32,820 nucleotides of DNA, from NCBI GenBank assembly GCA_902611135.1, contig CACLYL010000011.1, forward strand, positions 1-32,820, read 5' to 3'. The notes under the pieces were generated by a model. The model saw only the letters and a list, made by a program, of their open reading frames with translations, was not told the DNA's origin and made no database searches. This DNA comes from an uncultured Fidelibacterota bacterium. Lineage in GTDB: Bacteria; Fidelibacterota; Marinisomatia; Marinisomatales; UBA1611. The stretch's first letter is position 1. Each line of letters begins with the position of its first letter. This document shows, piece by piece, positions 10,292 to 18,542 of this stretch. Position numbers and translations under genes: made by a program.

Positions 10292-11310
10292 AATACACTA
10301 CATATAGAATAAAACTGATACATAGTTTTAATATATCCAGAAGTAAAAACTCTTGGTATGATATAACATATATATATCTAATAGATGGAAATATTGTCGG
10401 AAGAGGAGAAGCTGCCCCCTCAATTCGATATAATGAATCCAATGAACAGATTTATTCATGCTTAAGAAAAATTAAATTATCACAGAATAAATTTAATTTA
10501 AATTCAATACGTGATTACATCATTCCCAAATTAAATAAAATAAAATCATTAGAATCAGCTTTTGATATGGCAATTTTAGATTGGTGGGCACAAAAACAGC
10601 AGATCACTGTATCAAATCTTTTAAATGTGGATAGGGGAAAATTGAAGGCGACAAGTTTCACCATAGGAATCAGTAATATTGGACAAATAGCCCAAAAAAT
10701 TGAGGAGGCTAAGCCTTATAAAATATTAAAAGTAAAACTTGGAACCAAGAATTCTGATATGGATATCATAACAGAAATTAGAAGACATACAGACAAAATC
10801 ATAAGAGTAGATGCAAATGAAGGCTGGTCAATAGATAATGCTATAAAATTAAGTTACTGGTTAGCAGATCGAAATGTAGAACTTATTGAACAACCTTTTC
10901 CAGCGGATGCATTGCAAGACAACCTTATTTTAAAAAATAAATCACCGCTTGATATTTATGCTGATGAAAATAGCATAAATTCTCATAGTATAGATCAAAT
11001 AAAACTTCTTTTTCACGGAATTAATATTAAACTAATGAAATGTGGATCATTGTTTGAAGCACTAAAAATGGTAAAACTGGCTAAAGAATTTAAACTTAAA
11101 ATAATGTTAGGTTGTATGGTTGAATCTTCTGTTGCTATCACCGCAGTATCTCAAATTGCAAAATTAGCAGATAAGCTAGACTTAGATGGAAATCTATTAA
11201 TTAAAAATGACCCATATCATGGAGTGTTAATAAAAGAAGGGCATTTATTATTACCAGATAAACCTGGATTGGGTTTGTCATTAAAGAAAAAATATCTCGG
11301 ATTATTCTAG
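10282..11310 (+). CDS. Enolase-superfamily epimerase/racemase (L-Ala-D/L-Glu epimerase or DgcA-like)
   Basis: Enolase-superfamily catalytic signature LKVKLGT, VDANEGW, IEQP, ADEN, KLMKCGS, LGCMVESS; GTG start overlaps the DUF1611 gene. Confidence 0.86.
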   Translation: MELKYTTYRIKLIHSFNISRSKNSWYDITYIYLIDGNIVGRGEAAPSIRYNESNEQIYSCLRKIKLSQNKFNLNSIRDYIIPKLNKIKSLESAFDMAILDWWAQKQQITVSNLLNVDRGKLKATSFTIGISNIGQIAQKIEEAKPYKILKVKLGTKNSDMDIITEIRRHTDKIIRVDANEGWSIDNAIKLSYWLADRNVELIEQPFPADALQDNLILKNKSPLDIYADENSINSHSIDQIKLLFHGINIKLMKCGSLFEALKMVKLAKEFKLKIMLGCMVESSVAITAVSQIAKLADKLDLDGNLLIKNDPYHGVLIKEGHLLLPDKPGLGLSLKKKYLGLF

Positions 11311-11312
11311 GA

Positions 11313-11711
11313 ATGAAAGTTTTAGGTATTGAACACATAGGTATTGCATTAAAATCAAAAAAAGATAAATATTTTTGGGATATTTTATTAGGAGATACCG
11401 ATAAGAAAATTGATCTTGTAAAAGATCAGGGTGTTAAAACAGAAATTTATGATACCAAAAAGGGGAAAGTTGAATTTTTAGACGCTTTGGATAAAAATTC
11501 TGTTGTAGCCAAATTCCTGGAAAAGAGGGGACCCGGTATACACCACATTAGTTTTGAAGTTGAAAATTTAGAAAATGCTATAGACGAAATGCATCAAAAA
11601 GGTATCGATACTGTTACTGAGAGTTTTACAATTGGTGCTGAGGGCTTTAAGATTATATTTGTCCATCCAAGGTGCACTGGAGGAATTCTGGTTGAATTAA
11701 CTCAAAGGTAA
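11313..11711 (+). CDS. mce: Methylmalonyl-CoA epimerase (VOC superfamily)
   Basis: IEHIGIALKS, KRGPGIHHISFEVENLENAIDEM, FVHPRCTGGILVELTQ. Confidence 0.9.
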   Translation: MKVLGIEHIGIALKSKKDKYFWDILLGDTDKKIDLVKDQGVKTEIYDTKKGKVEFLDALDKNSVVAKFLEKRGPGIHHISFEVENLENAIDEMHQKGIDTVTESFTIGAEGFKIIFVHPRCTGGILVELTQR

Positions 11712-11713
11712 GC

Positions 11714-13180
11714 CTAATCTCCGAAACTAGGTAACGTAAATACGTTGTTCGACTTTTTCGATTTTGACTTTTTTGATCGTTTTTGTTTTTTTATGTTTGA
11801 TGAAGACTTATCCATGGGATTTAGCTGATCTTTCTCTTCTTTATTTAATATGATTAATTCATCATTTATGAGTTTACCCATATCATAAGTTGTAATCCTT
11901 AATGGTTGACCTTGTCTATCATAATATGACCATTCCCCATTTCGTTTTCGATCTTTCATTAACCCCTTCTCTTTTACTCTACCATTACTATGGTATTTAA
12001 TCATAAGCTCATGTCCAGGAGGTGTCGTATGGGCAATTACATCTTTAGGATTGTCAACAACGCTTGTATCGTATTTCAGATAAGTTTGTTTAACAAGATT
12101 CTTTATAGTATCTTGGACAATAGTTGTATCAAAAGTAAGTATTTTGAGTGTATCGAAAACAACAGTTCTGTATTTCATTTCAGGACCAATAAAACCGGGT
12201 TCTTTTGGTTTAGCAGTTATAGCCTTAACAACTGATGAAGAGTAAATCTCTTGTAATTTTAAGTATTCCTTTTCTGCCTGTTTCCAATTTCCATTTGCAG
12301 CATTCAGCGCTTGATTAATCCAGCCTTGAGCTGACTTATCTCCTGTATCTCTTGCTTTTAATGCGTCTCCCAAGGTTTTGTATTTGGGGAATGCAGATTG
12401 CCTGGGATTAATCATATCGGGAGAAAAATTATTGGGAAAATTGCTAGAATAAGTATGTATGGTCACTGTGTCATTTTTTGAAATAATCAAAGTATCATAT
12501 ATCATTACTGTATCTACAGCAAACAACCACATAGAATCTCTAACTACAGTCGTGTCATATGCAAAAACCCAGGTAGTATCGTAAAGGTAAGTTGTATCAT
12601 AAGCAAATGCCCATAAGGTATCTTTTACTACTACAGTGTCGTAATTAAAAATCATAGTTGTATCAAGAACGACGGTTGTATCATAATTATTTTTTATTAT
12701 TGTAGTTGTATCGTAATTGTTAATGTATATACTATCAATAATTAAGACAGTATCATAAACTGTAGTAGTTGCATTGGTATATATAAATGTAGTATCATAA
12801 TTAGTTGTAGTATCGTACAGAGTTGTGTAGACAAATAAAGTGTCTGTAGACCTCTTCTCGATGCTCTGTTCATAATTGTTTTTTAATTCTTGAGATTGGG
12901 CCATCAACATGTTAAGCTTATTTTTTAAGCTGTCTAATTCATTTTTGTACGATGTTTCAATCTTGGTGAATCTTTTTTTAGGTACTATTTCTTTACTGGT
13001 ATCTTTAGTCTTTTTTTTCCCTTTAATAACCTTTCTTTCAAACAATGGCTTTGGGGCTTCGATTATAGATCCAGTCTGAGTTCGGTAAACTTTTCTCTTT
13101 TTATTATCGCCTTCATTTTGGCTTGTAGCAAAAGTGGCAAAAATAAAATATAGAATAATTTTAGTTAAGTGGGTAATCAT
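11714..13180 (-). CDS. Secreted repeat protein: signal peptide, coiled-coil-like segment, YDTT repeat array, MORN/YwqK-like segment, Lys/Ser-rich tail
   Basis: N-terminal hydrophobic leader (IILYFIFATFATSQ); repeats such as YDTVVVKDTLWAFA-YDTTYLYDTTWVFA-YDTTVVRDSMWLFA; KYHSNGRVKEKGLMKDRKRNGEWSYYDRQGQPL. Confidence 0.8.
   Translation of the reverse strand: MITHLTKIILYFIFATFATSQNEGDNKKRKVYRTQTGSIIEAPKPLFERKVIKGKKKTKDTSKEIVPKKRFTKIETSYKNELDSLKNKLNMLMAQSQELKNNYEQSIEKRSTDTLFVYTTLYDTTTNYDTTFIYTNATTTVYDTVLIIDSIYINNYDTTTIIKNNYDTTVVLDTTMIFNYDTVVVKDTLWAFAYDTTYLYDTTWVFAYDTTVVRDSMWLFAVDTVMIYDTLIISKNDTVTIHTYSSNFPNNFSPDMINPRQSAFPKYKTLGDALKARDTGDKSAQGWINQALNAANGNWKQAEKEYLKLQEIYSSSVVKAITAKPKEPGFIGPEMKYRTVVFDTLKILTFDTTIVQDTIKNLVKQTYLKYDTSVVDNPKDVIAHTTPPGHELMIKYHSNGRVKEKGLMKDRKRNGEWSYYDRQGQPLRITTYDMGKLINDELIILNKEEKDQLNPMDKSSSNIKKQKRSKKSKSKKSNNVFTLPSFGD
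11733..11746 (+). terminator. Weak stem-loop AACGT-AAAT-ACGTT followed by a T-rich tract; candidate terminator for the plus-strand operon ending at mce
   Basis: Exact 5-bp inverted repeat 22 nt past the mce stop, then gttcgacTTTTTcg; lies inside the 3' end of the convergent gene. Confidence 0.25.
12449..12847 (-). repeat. Protein-coding tandem repeat array, dominant period 14 codons (42 bp), consensus YDTTvvxDTxwxFa
   Basis: Y/V/N-D-T unit starts at aa 122,128,142,156,166,180,194,208,222,236, giving spacings 6,14,14,10,14,14,14,14,14. Confidence 0.85.
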
Positions 13181-13335
13181 AAATTGCTAAATTGATACAC
13201 AGGGAGTTTTCTTTTATTATTTAATATAATGTAAAATTTGCATAAATAGAGAATAAATATATTGAATATTAAAAAGAAATGAAATTTTTTAAAATAGAAA
13301 ATTATCAATGCAGATTATTATATAGTTAAAAATGG

Positions 13336-15195
13336 ATGAAAACTAAAAAACTACTACAAACTAAAAAAGTGGATCTTATAAATAAAGTAAAAAGGTTGCC
13401 AAATTTGCCAGGAGTATACCATTTTTACAATAGAGAGAGTGAAATAATATATATTGGTAAAGCTAAAGATATAAAAAGAAGAGTTAGCTCTTATTTTCAA
13501 AACAAAAAAAACCAATCTTCAAAAAATTTAGTTATGATAAAACATATTTTCGATTTTGAGTGGATATTAGTTAGATCTGAGGTTGAGGCACTCATAACGG
13601 AAGCTAATTTGATAAAAAAGCATAGACCTCGATATAACATAGATTTAAAAGATGATAAAAGTTTTCCTTTCATAAAAATCTCAAATGAACTCTATCCACA
13701 GGTAATATTAACAAGGAAAGTTACAAAGGATGGATCTAAATACTTTGGACCATTTACAGATGTAAAAGTACTTAGGAATATTATAAAAGTATTAAAGAAC
13801 ACCTTTCAAATTAGATCTTGCTCATTCGATTTAAATGAGGAGGTAGTTAAAAAGAAAACTATCCCACTATGTTTAGACTATCACATAAAAAAGTGTGAAG
13901 GGCCATGTCAAGATTTAGTAAGCAAAAATAAATACTCTAATATGATAAGGCGAGTGGAAGCCTTTATGAAAGGAGATATTGTCCCAACTGTGAATTACCT
14001 TTCAAAAATGATGTTAAAAGCATCATCTCAAGAGAGGTTTGAGGATGCTGCCCTATTTCGCGACCAATTAAATTCAATAAATCAGTTTAAAGATAAACAA
14101 AGTTTGATAACAAATGATTTGAAAGAAAGGGATGTAATTGTTCTGGCTCTAGAAAAAGATTTTGGTATCTCTGTGATCATTCGAGTTAGAAATGGAAGGA
14201 TTTTTAGTAGAGAAAAAGTATACTTGAAAAATATAAGATCAGATGATAATGATATTTTGAAATCAGTGATTACAAGATTCTATATAAATAGCGATTCCGT
14301 TCCTGAGGAAGTTTCACTCCAGATAAAGCCAAATGAAGAGTCCTTTTTACAAAAATTTTTATATGATAAAAGAGGCTCTAAAGTACGATTTTCATACCCA
14401 AAAATAGGCCAAAAAGCAAAAGAATTAAGAGTTACACTTCAAAATGCAAAGCTTTTGCTCAAAGAATGGAAGATAAAAAAGCAAAAACAAAATAAATATG
14501 TTCCCAGAGTTTTAGAATCCATTCAAAAGGATTTAAGTTTGAAATTAATTCCTAAAGTTATTGAGGCTTTTGATATCTCACATCATGGTGGAGAAAATAC
14601 AGTTGCCTCAATGGTTTATTTTAAAGATTCAAAACCTGTCAAAAAAGAATACAGAAGGTATATTATTAAATCAGTTACTGGTATTGATGATTTTTCGTCA
14701 ATTTATGAGGTAGTGCATAGAAGATATAGGAGGTTGATCAAAGAGAAACGTAAGTTACCGAACTTAATTTTAATAGATGGTGGAAAAGGTCAGCTTAATT
14801 ATGCTATCAAAGCACTGAAAGATTTGAAAATTAAAAACATGGCTATAATCGGATTAGCTAAACGATTGGAGGAAATATACTTACCTAATAATCCGGAACC
14901 ACAATCCATCCTCAAAGATAGTCCTTCTTTGTTACTTTTGAGAAGAATACGTGATGAAGCTCATAGATTTGCAATAACTCATCATCGAAAAAGGCAACTA
15001 AACACAAAGATAAATTCAAGATTTATTAAAATTAGAGGCATTGGCAAAAAAAAGTTAAAATTATTATATGAAAGATTTGATAGTTATGAATCAATTGCAA
15101 ATACTGAACCTAAAGAATTAAAAAAGGCATTATCTATTTCATTGGATATAGCAAAAAATATAATTTTTATTGCTTCTGGGATGGGGAAAAAATAA
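13336..15195 (+). CDS. uvrC: Excinuclease ABC subunit C
   Basis: GIY-YIG region LPGVYHFYNRESEIIYIGKAKDIKRRVSSYF, Cys motif CLDYHIKKCEGPC, UVR motif ERFEDAALFRDQL, RNase H-like IEAFDISHHGGENTVASMV, C-terminal HhH region. Confidence 0.97.
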   Translation: MKTKKLLQTKKVDLINKVKRLPNLPGVYHFYNRESEIIYIGKAKDIKRRVSSYFQNKKNQSSKNLVMIKHIFDFEWILVRSEVEALITEANLIKKHRPRYNIDLKDDKSFPFIKISNELYPQVILTRKVTKDGSKYFGPFTDVKVLRNIIKVLKNTFQIRSCSFDLNEEVVKKKTIPLCLDYHIKKCEGPCQDLVSKNKYSNMIRRVEAFMKGDIVPTVNYLSKMMLKASSQERFEDAALFRDQLNSINQFKDKQSLITNDLKERDVIVLALEKDFGISVIIRVRNGRIFSREKVYLKNIRSDDNDILKSVITRFYINSDSVPEEVSLQIKPNEESFLQKFLYDKRGSKVRFSYPKIGQKAKELRVTLQNAKLLLKEWKIKKQKQNKYVPRVLESIQKDLSLKLIPKVIEAFDISHHGGENTVASMVYFKDSKPVKKEYRRYIIKSVTGIDDFSSIYEVVHRRYRRLIKEKRKLPNLILIDGGKGQLNYAIKALKDLKIKNMAIIGLAKRLEEIYLPNNPEPQSILKDSPSLLLLRRIRDEAHRFAITHHRKRQLNTKINSRFIKIRGIGKKKLKLLYERFDSYESIANTEPKELKKALSISLDIAKNIIFIASGMGKK

Positions 15196-15244
15196 TAGTA
15201 AACTATAATTGAATGATGTAAAAAAACTTTGGTAAATTGCCAAT

Positions 15245-17251
15245 ATGTCATATTTTAGGATCAGTTCTAATTTTAAACCAAATGGTGATCAGCCAAGTGC
15301 CATTAGAGAGCTAAATGAAGGTATTATTCGAGGGGATAAATATCAAACTTTACTTGGTGTAACGGGTTCAGGGAAAACTTTTACAATTGCAAATGTTATT
15401 GAGAGTGTCCAAAAACCCACTTTAATAATGTCACATAATAAAACCCTCGCAGCGCAGCTATACAACGAATTTAAACAGCTTTTTCCAAATAATGCTGTTG
15501 AATTTTTTATATCTTACTATGATTACTATCAGCCAGAAGCATATCTTCCAGTTACTGATACTCATATTGATAAGGAAGCAACCATAAACGAGGAAATTGA
15601 TAAACTAAGGCTAAAAGCAACGAGTTCACTTATGTCAAGGCAAGATGTAATTGTTGTAAGTTCTGTTTCAAGCATTTATGGGTTAGGATCACCAGAAAAC
15701 TATAAACAAGGCTCTGTATCGATTTCACTTAATCAAAAAATTGATAGAAGAAAATTACTCTCAAAGCTTATAAATATACATTACTCCAGAAACGATCAAG
15801 TTCTTGAAAGAGGGAATGTAAGAGTAAGAGGAGATATAATTGAAATCTTTCCCGCTTACGAGGACAGCAGTTATAGGATCGAGTTATTTGATGATAAAAT
15901 TGAAAATATTACCTCCTTTGATCCTTTAACAGGCGAGATAATAAATGTATTTAAAAAATTAGTGATTTTTCCAGCTAAACACTTCATAACTAAAAAAGAG
16001 ACAATAAAACGGGTAGTAGAAGAAATAAGAATTGAATTAGAAGAAAGAATAAAATACTTTGAAAAGAGAAATAAATTGCTTGAGGCTCAAAGAATAGAGC
16101 AAAGAACAAACTTTGATATAGAGATGATGATAGAACTTGGCTACTGCTCAGGAATAGAAAATTATTCAAGAATCTTTGCAAATAGATTGCCAGGACAAAC
16201 ACCATATACTCTTCAAGATTTTTTTCCTAAAAATTCAATGACCATTTTAGATGAGTCGCATGTGACACTTCCTCAAATTCAAGCGATGTACAATGGTGAT
16301 AGAGCGAGGAAAATGACATTAGTTGAACATGGGTTTAGATTGCCAAGCGCTCTTGATAATAGGCCATTAAAGTATGATGAATTTTTTAAAGCTCAAAAAC
16401 AAGTTATTTTTACTTCTGCAACCCCATCAAGTAGAGAGCTCGAATTTTCTGAAGGTATAGTTGTGGAACAAATAATTAGGCCTACTGGATTATTGGACCC
16501 GCAAATAGAGTTAGAAAAAACCGAGGGTCAAATTGATAATTTAATTAATCAAATACGTAAAAGAACTAAGTTGAGCCAAAGAGTACTGGTAACCACACTA
16601 ACCAAACGCATGGCTGAAGATTTGACTGACTTTCTAAAGAATTTAAATATTCGAGTCCGTTATCTTCATTCTGAGATTGATACTATTGAAAGGGTAAAAA
16701 TAATTAATGATCTAAGAATGGGATTATTTGATGTCCTTGTGGGGATTAATTTATTGAGAGAGGGTCTTGATATTCCTGAGGTTAGCTTAGTCGCGGTTTT
16801 AGATGCAGATAAAGAAGGTTTTCTGAGGTCTAAAAGCTCTTTACTGCAAGTTGCTGGTCGCGCTGCTAGAAACATAGATGGTAAGGTAATTTTATACGGA
16901 GATAATGTAACAGATTCAATGAGCAATCTAATTGATATCACCAAAAAACGAAGAAAAATACAAAAGGAATACAATACTCTTAATAAAATAAAACCAAAAA
17001 GTATTGAAAAAGCGGTTCTCAATAATAAATTGATTGATAACGAATCTAATAGAGAAACGAAAATTGTAAATGAATTACCTAAAGGTCTTTCAGAAAAAGG
17101 ATTACTATCGATTAATAAAAAAGAGGAAGCTTTGTCAACTTTAAGAAAAATGATGTTAGATGCATCTAAAAATTTACAGTTTGAAAATGCTGCAAAGTTT
17201 AGAGATCAAATAAAAGAAATTGAATCTGATCTGGAGCGTATTTCAACATGA
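15245..17251 (+). CDS. uvrB: Excinuclease ABC subunit B
   Basis: GDQPSAIRELNEGI, LLGVTGSGKTFT, beta-hairpin SYYDYYQPEAYLP, DESHVTLPQI, INLLREGLDIPEVSLVAVLDADKEGFLRS, C-terminal UVR domain. Confidence 0.98.
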   Translation: MSYFRISSNFKPNGDQPSAIRELNEGIIRGDKYQTLLGVTGSGKTFTIANVIESVQKPTLIMSHNKTLAAQLYNEFKQLFPNNAVEFFISYYDYYQPEAYLPVTDTHIDKEATINEEIDKLRLKATSSLMSRQDVIVVSSVSSIYGLGSPENYKQGSVSISLNQKIDRRKLLSKLINIHYSRNDQVLERGNVRVRGDIIEIFPAYEDSSYRIELFDDKIENITSFDPLTGEIINVFKKLVIFPAKHFITKKETIKRVVEEIRIELEERIKYFEKRNKLLEAQRIEQRTNFDIEMMIELGYCSGIENYSRIFANRLPGQTPYTLQDFFPKNSMTILDESHVTLPQIQAMYNGDRARKMTLVEHGFRLPSALDNRPLKYDEFFKAQKQVIFTSATPSSRELEFSEGIVVEQIIRPTGLLDPQIELEKTEGQIDNLINQIRKRTKLSQRVLVTTLTKRMAEDLTDFLKNLNIRVRYLHSEIDTIERVKIINDLRMGLFDVLVGINLLREGLDIPEVSLVAVLDADKEGFLRSKSSLLQVAGRAARNIDGKVILYGDNVTDSMSNLIDITKKRRKIQKEYNTLNKIKPKSIEKAVLNNKLIDNESNRETKIVNELPKGLSEKGLLSINKKEEALSTLRKMMLDASKNLQFENAAKFRDQIKEIESDLERIST

Positions 17252-17319
17252 GTAAAAGTTTAAATTTTAAGTTAAGATGGATCAAAAAAGAATATTATTA
17301 TGAGGGACCAATGCAATGA
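17248..17319 (+). CDS. Candidate 23-aa small protein MSKSLNFKLRWIKKEYYYEGPMQ
   Basis: ATG at 17248 overlaps the uvrB TGA (ATGA 17248-17251), and its own TGA overlaps the next ATG (ATGA 17316-17319); absent from the ORF track because of length. Confidence 0.3.
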   Translation: MSKSLNFKLRWIKKEYYYEGPMQ

Positions 17320-18542
17320 TAAATACGGATAGACTTCAAAAACAATCTGGAATTATTGGAAATTCAAAAAGTATCAAGAAAATAGTTGATCTGATTTCTC
17401 AAGTTGCGGAGGTAGATATTTCGGTTCTCATAACTGGAGAATCTGGGGTTGGAAAAGAAGTTATTGCAAAAGCAGTTCATAAAGCAAGCAATAGGTCTAG
17501 AAAACCATTAGTAACTGTCAATTGCGGTGCTATTCCTGAAGGGATAATTGAATCAGAACTCTTCGGACATAAAAAAGGATCATTTACCGGAGCAGATCAA
17601 AATCGAAAAGGTTACTTTGAGGAAGCTGATAAAGGGACCATTTTTTTAGATGAAATTGGAGAAACACCTATTGATACTCAAGTTAAATTATTGAGAGTTT
17701 TGGAGAGTGGAGAGTATATTCGAGTAGGAGAGGCTACTACTAGAAAGACAAATGTTAGACTCATTGCTGCCACTAATAAAAATTTAGAGGAATTAGTTAA
17801 AAAAGGATTATTTAGAGAAGATCTGTATTTTAGACTTAAAACTATTTTATTAAACATTCCCCCTTTGAGAGAGAGGTTGGAAGATATTGGTAAATTTGTT
17901 GAGAGGTTTTCATTGGAATTTACTAGATCCAATAATATCATTTATAAAGGTTTTGTACCAAGTGCTATTCGATTGTTAAAGCAATATGATTGGCCTGGCA
18001 ATATTAGAGAATTAAAGCATTTCGTTGAAAAAATTATGGTACTTCAGAAAGGTCAAAGAATTACAGATGAGATGGTAATGCATGAGTTAAATCAGAGAAT
18101 AAATACTACTCTAAGTCAGAATAAATCACTACCTGTTGCCATTTCAAATAATGCTGAAAAGGTAGAAATTGATTTAATTTTGCGTCAATTATTTATGCTT
18201 AAGCAGGATACGGAATTGATACAAAAAATTTTAATGAATAGTAATTTACCTAAATTAGGAGGGGAAAATTTTTTTGAGGTCTCAAATAGTCTAAAATCAG
18301 AAGTTAATTCTTCTAACAGGTCATTAAAAGTTTTTGAAGATGATAATCGTTTCATCCGAGATGAGGCAATAGGTGAAATTTCAATAAAGGATTTAGAAAA
18401 AGAGGCCATTAGTCGTACCTTAAGGTTCTTTAACACAAACAGGAGAAAGACTGCTAAGTCGTTAGGTATGAGTGAGAGAACTCTTTATCGTAAGATTGAT
18501 GAGTATCAATTGGAAAATAAATCTAAAAAAGATATATTTTGA
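17316..18542 (+). CDS. Sigma-54-dependent transcriptional activator without an N-terminal receiver domain
   Basis: GESGVGKEVIAKAVH, ELFGHKKGSFTGADQ (GSFTGA loop), GTIFLDEIGETPIDTQVKLLRVLE, FREDLYFRL, C-terminal Fis-type HTH RRKTAKSLGMSERTLYRKIDEY; SD-like GAGGGA at 17302-17307. Confidence 0.93.
   Translation: MINTDRLQKQSGIIGNSKSIKKIVDLISQVAEVDISVLITGESGVGKEVIAKAVHKASNRSRKPLVTVNCGAIPEGIIESELFGHKKGSFTGADQNRKGYFEEADKGTIFLDEIGETPIDTQVKLLRVLESGEYIRVGEATTRKTNVRLIAATNKNLEELVKKGLFREDLYFRLKTILLNIPPLRERLEDIGKFVERFSLEFTRSNNIIYKGFVPSAIRLLKQYDWPGNIRELKHFVEKIMVLQKGQRITDEMVMHELNQRINTTLSQNKSLPVAISNNAEKVEIDLILRQLFMLKQDTELIQKILMNSNLPKLGGENFFEVSNSLKSEVNSSNRSLKVFEDDNRFIRDEAIGEISIKDLEKEAISRTLRFFNTNRRKTAKSLGMSERTLYRKIDEYQLENKSKKDIF

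Noticed and set aside
11990-12235. Plus-strand ORF of 81 aa
   Set aside because: Antisense within the repeat-protein gene; no start context or domain seen.
12449-12847. CRISPR or non-coding repeat interpretation of the repeat array
   Set aside because: The periodicity is in codons of an open reading frame, the units diverge at DNA level, and no repeat-spacer structure exists.
13181-13335. Divergent promoter region with AT-rich -10-like hexamers (e.g. TATAGT at 13321-13326, possibly giving a leaderless uvrC mRNA)
   Set aside because: At this base composition TATAAT-like hexamers are expected by chance; no good -35 at proper spacing, so not called.
16666-17022. Minus-strand ORF of 118 aa, and other antisense ORFs inside uvrB and the activator gene
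   Set aside because: Opposite strand of highly conserved coding sequence; no independent support.
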